Of a DNA stretch of 64,000 bases, positions 62,292-64,000 are shown in pieces. The notes under the pieces are model-generated. The model did no database searches and was not told where the DNA came from. It worked only from the letters and a program-made list of their open reading frames with translations. The stretch lies in assembly GCA_050694175.1 (NCBI GenBank), contig JBOGXA010000007.1, positions 1-64,000 on the forward strand, written 5' to 3'. The stretch comes from JBOGXA01 sp050694175. Its GTDB lineage: Bacteria; Actinomycetota; CADDZG01; WHSQ01. The first letter of the stretch is position 1. The number at the start of each line of letters is the position of its first letter. The translations under genes were made by a program, and so were the position numbers.

Positions 62292-62300
62292 AGATTAGCA
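62292..62300 (-). promoter_or_regulatory. Candidate extended -10 (TGCTAATCT) for secE-nusG-rplK-rplA
   Basis: On the minus strand TG-C-TAATCT is a good extended -10, about 85 bases ahead of secE. No -35 match, which extended -10 promoters often lack. Confidence 0.5.
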
Positions 62301-62367
62301 CGATCCGGTGCCCGATCGGCAGTGAGGCAGGGGTTCCGATGCAGCATGCATACTTCGCCGTCGGTCC

Positions 62368-63108
62368 CTACTTCGGTTTCTTAGTCGCCCTGGTCGGCGC
62401 GACGTCCACGATCTGCGCCTCGTCTTCCTCAAACGAGTCGGTCAGGTCGATGACTCTGGACCGGTCGGTGCTCGAGGCACGCTTCTTGGCAGACGGCTTC
62501 GGGCGCGATGATGCCTCACCTCTGGACGCGATCGTCTCGGGAGCAGCCCTTGCAACGTTCTTGTAGATGTCGTCGGCGGCGTGCCGCATCGACAGGAAAG
62601 CCTTCTCTAGGGCGTCGATGCGATCGAGCAGCTCTCGCTCGCGCTCCTCGAGCAGCTTGTTGCGCCCGTCCGCTTCTTCGATGATCTCGTCATGACGTCG
62701 ACGTGCCGCATTCTCCAGCCTTTCGGCGACGAGCTCCACCTCTCGCGCCTTTTCGGCCGCTATCGTCTCTGCCTCGTCGCGCACCGTCGCAGCTTGTGCG
62801 ATGGCATCGGTGAGAATTTTCTCCGCCTCCACCCTGGCGGCCGTCAGCGTCTCGTCGCCTTCCCGTTGGGCCCGCCCGCGGATGGTTTGTGCGGCGTCTT
62901 CGGCAGCCGCGAGGACGGCGCCGATCTCGTCACCCACCATCTCGGAGAGCTCGGCCCGACTCAGCGGCCGGGAGTGACCTTCGGTCCGGCGGGCAAGTTC
63001 CTCGACCTCGGCGACGTACGAGTCGACCTCGTCACGGTCGTATCCGCGGAACGCGAGGCTGAACCGCTCGTGCCCAAGCTCCTCGAAAACCTCTTGAGAC
63101 TCGGCCAT
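62368..63108 (-). CDS. DivIVA-domain coiled-coil protein
   Basis: 246 residues. N-terminal DivIVA segment FSLAFRGYDRDEVDSYVAEVEELARR, then a long Glu/Ala/Arg-rich coiled coil (~60-190), and a charged disordered end. DivIVA-type proteins mark curved membrane and poles and guide septation or tip growth; whether this is the Wag31/DivIVA main protein or a side member such as SepIVA is not clear. ATG 63108 has GAGGG upstream; the longer frame has no conserved sequence. Confidence 0.8.
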   Translation of the reverse strand: MAESQEVFEELGHERFSLAFRGYDRDEVDSYVAEVEELARRTEGHSRPLSRAELSEMVGDEIGAVLAAAEDAAQTIRGRAQREGDETLTAARVEAEKILTDAIAQAATVRDEAETIAAEKAREVELVAERLENAARRRHDEIIEEADGRNKLLEERERELLDRIDALEKAFLSMRHAADDIYKNVARAAPETIASRGEASSRPKPSAKKRASSTDRSRVIDLTDSFEEDEAQIVDVAPTRATKKPK

Positions 63109-63137
63109 GACACTGCCCTCCTTCGGCTCTTGATCAC

Positions 63138-63143
63138 AGAGTA
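63138..63143 (-). promoter_or_regulatory. Candidate -10 box (TACTCT) for the DivIVA-like gene
   Basis: On the minus strand TACTCT lies about 30 bases before the ATG at 63108; a TTGGGG is found 15 bases further upstream. Spacing is short, so this is tentative. Confidence 0.3.
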
Positions 63144-63206
63144 GCCCAGGACAGTTGGCCCCAATCAGGGGCATGATCCCTTCTCCGCGGTTGTCGATGC
63201 TCGCGG

Positions 63207-64000
63207 CTAGCGGAGCCGGGCCCGAGACCTTGCCTCGGCACTCAGCTTCTTCCATCGTCGGGCGTCTTCGCTCGCCCGGCGCTTGTCACGTTTGCGTTCG
63301 AGCCACGCCAGCTCCCGAGCGAGCTTGTGGTAGCTCGCGAGGCGCCGTTCTCCCAGTCCCCCTGCCTCGACGGCCGCTTTGACGGCACAGCCCGGCTCGC
63401 GGTCGTGGGCGCAGTCCGAGAAACGGCAGGCGACAGCGAGTTCGGCTATGTCGCCGAACGTGTCTTCTAAGCCGGGTCCCGCGTCCCAGAGCTGCAGCTC
63501 TCTGATGCCCGGTGAATCGATGACGAGGCCGCCGCAGGGGAGTGCGACAAGCTCTCTGTGCGTGGTCGTGTGACGCCCCCGTCCATCGTCGCGGATGGCC
63601 TCGGTGCGCTGCCTTTCGTGTCCCGCAAGCCGGTTGACGAGACTTGATTTGCCCACCCCTGAGGGACCGATGAAGACACCGGTCCTGTTTGGAACCAGGT
63701 GATCTGTCAGCCCGTCGACACCCTCCCCCGTCGCCGTGCTCGTAATGTGAACGATGACTTCCCTGGCAACCGCACGAGCGGCCGCCTCGGCGGCGCCGAT
63801 GTCCTCGCAGAGGTCGGCCTTCGCCAGGACGATGACCGGAATTGCTCCTCCCTCCCACGCCATCGTGAGATACCGCTCCATCCTTCGCTGGTTGAAGTCT
63901 CCATCGAGTGCCGATACAAGAAAATAGACGTCGACGTTCGCGGCGAGCACTTGTTCGTCGGTGACGTCACCCGCAACCTTTCTTGCAAACGACGTCACCC
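63207..64000 (-). CDS. rsgA: Ribosome small-subunit GTPase RsgA (N-terminus beyond the right edge)
   Basis: 264 codons of a circularly permuted GTPase that helps mature the 30S subunit. G4 comes first (VLAKAD), then G1 (GPSGVGKSSLVNRLAG) and G3 (DSPGIRELQL), then the zinc finger CRFSDCAHDREPGC. The frame is open through the window edge: the GTG at 63998 is internal, since TSFARKVAG ... EQVLAANVD normally follows an N-terminal OB fold. Usual length is about 300-350 residues. Confidence 0.92.
   Translation of the reverse strand, partial: VTSFARKVAGDVTDEQVLAANVDVYFLVSALDGDFNQRRMERYLTMAWEGGAIPVIVLAKADLCEDIGAAEAAARAVAREVIVHITSTATGEGVDGLTDHLVPNRTGVFIGPSGVGKSSLVNRLAGHERQRTEAIRDDGRGRHTTTHRELVALPCGGLVIDSPGIRELQLWDAGPGLEDTFGDIAELAVACRFSDCAHDREPGCAVKAAVEAGGLGERRLASYHKLARELAWLERKRDKRRASEDARRWKKLSAEARSRARLR

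Noticed and set aside
62208..62367. Search for tRNA-Trp or rpmG upstream of secE
   Set aside because: No cloverleaf and no L33-like reading frame was found in this gap.

Overview
The window is GC-rich DNA from an actinobacterium (Actinomycetota), probably a deep-branching lineage; I cannot place it below phylum. Evidence: an EccB/EccC/EccD type VII secretion set (EccB is an actinobacterial hallmark), the coproporphyrin-dependent haem set (hemE, ferrochelatase, CgoX, ChdC), zinc-binding forms of S14, S4 and adenylate kinase, strong GC3 bias, and common GTG/TTG starts.

Region 1 (about 1-13,200) is a type VII (ESX-like) secretion locus. EccD (runs off the left edge) and the three-ATPase EccC are divergent, and EccB lies on the minus strand. 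A plus-strand unit follows: two WXG100 proteins, an EspC-like small protein, a larger WXG100-type protein with a hydrophobic middle, a Pro-rich LysM protein that is either translationally coupled to it or split from it by a frameshift, two paralogous arrestin-like proteins, a two-helix membrane protein and a DUF3558-like protein. A MinD/EspI-like ATPase on the minus strand closes the locus. Several component genes look leaderless.

Region 2 (13,200-28,230) is metabolic: a MobA-like nucleotidyltransferase, a zinc alcohol dehydrogenase, the hemE-hemH-cgoX-hemQ cluster, a GGDEF/EAL protein with both active sites intact, a pgi-zwf pair (minus strand, ATGA overlap), a lipoprotein and aconitase A.

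Region 3 (28,280-62,210) is one unbroken minus-strand transcription/translation supercluster, read right to left: secE-nusG-rplK-rplA / rplJ-rplL / rpoB-rpoC / rpsL-rpsG-fusA-tuf / rpsJ ... secY-adk-map / infA-rpmJ-rpsM-rpsK-rpsD-rpoA-rplQ-truA / rplM-rpsI. Neighbouring genes often overlap by 1-8 bases. The sequence shows good promoters before rplM, rpsL and rpoB (all TTGACC, 17-base spacer), an attenuator-like L10 leader, structured leaders before rpoB and rpsL that share a motif, and a terminator between map and infA. L17, S3 and NusG carry long acidic low-complexity tails; L22 carries a lysine-rich tail encoded by a 15-bp minisatellite.

Region 4 (62,368-64,000) has a DivIVA-like coiled-coil protein and the C-terminal part of the ribosome-assembly GTPase RsgA, cut by the right edge. 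No tRNA, rRNA, insertion sequence or CRISPR array was seen.
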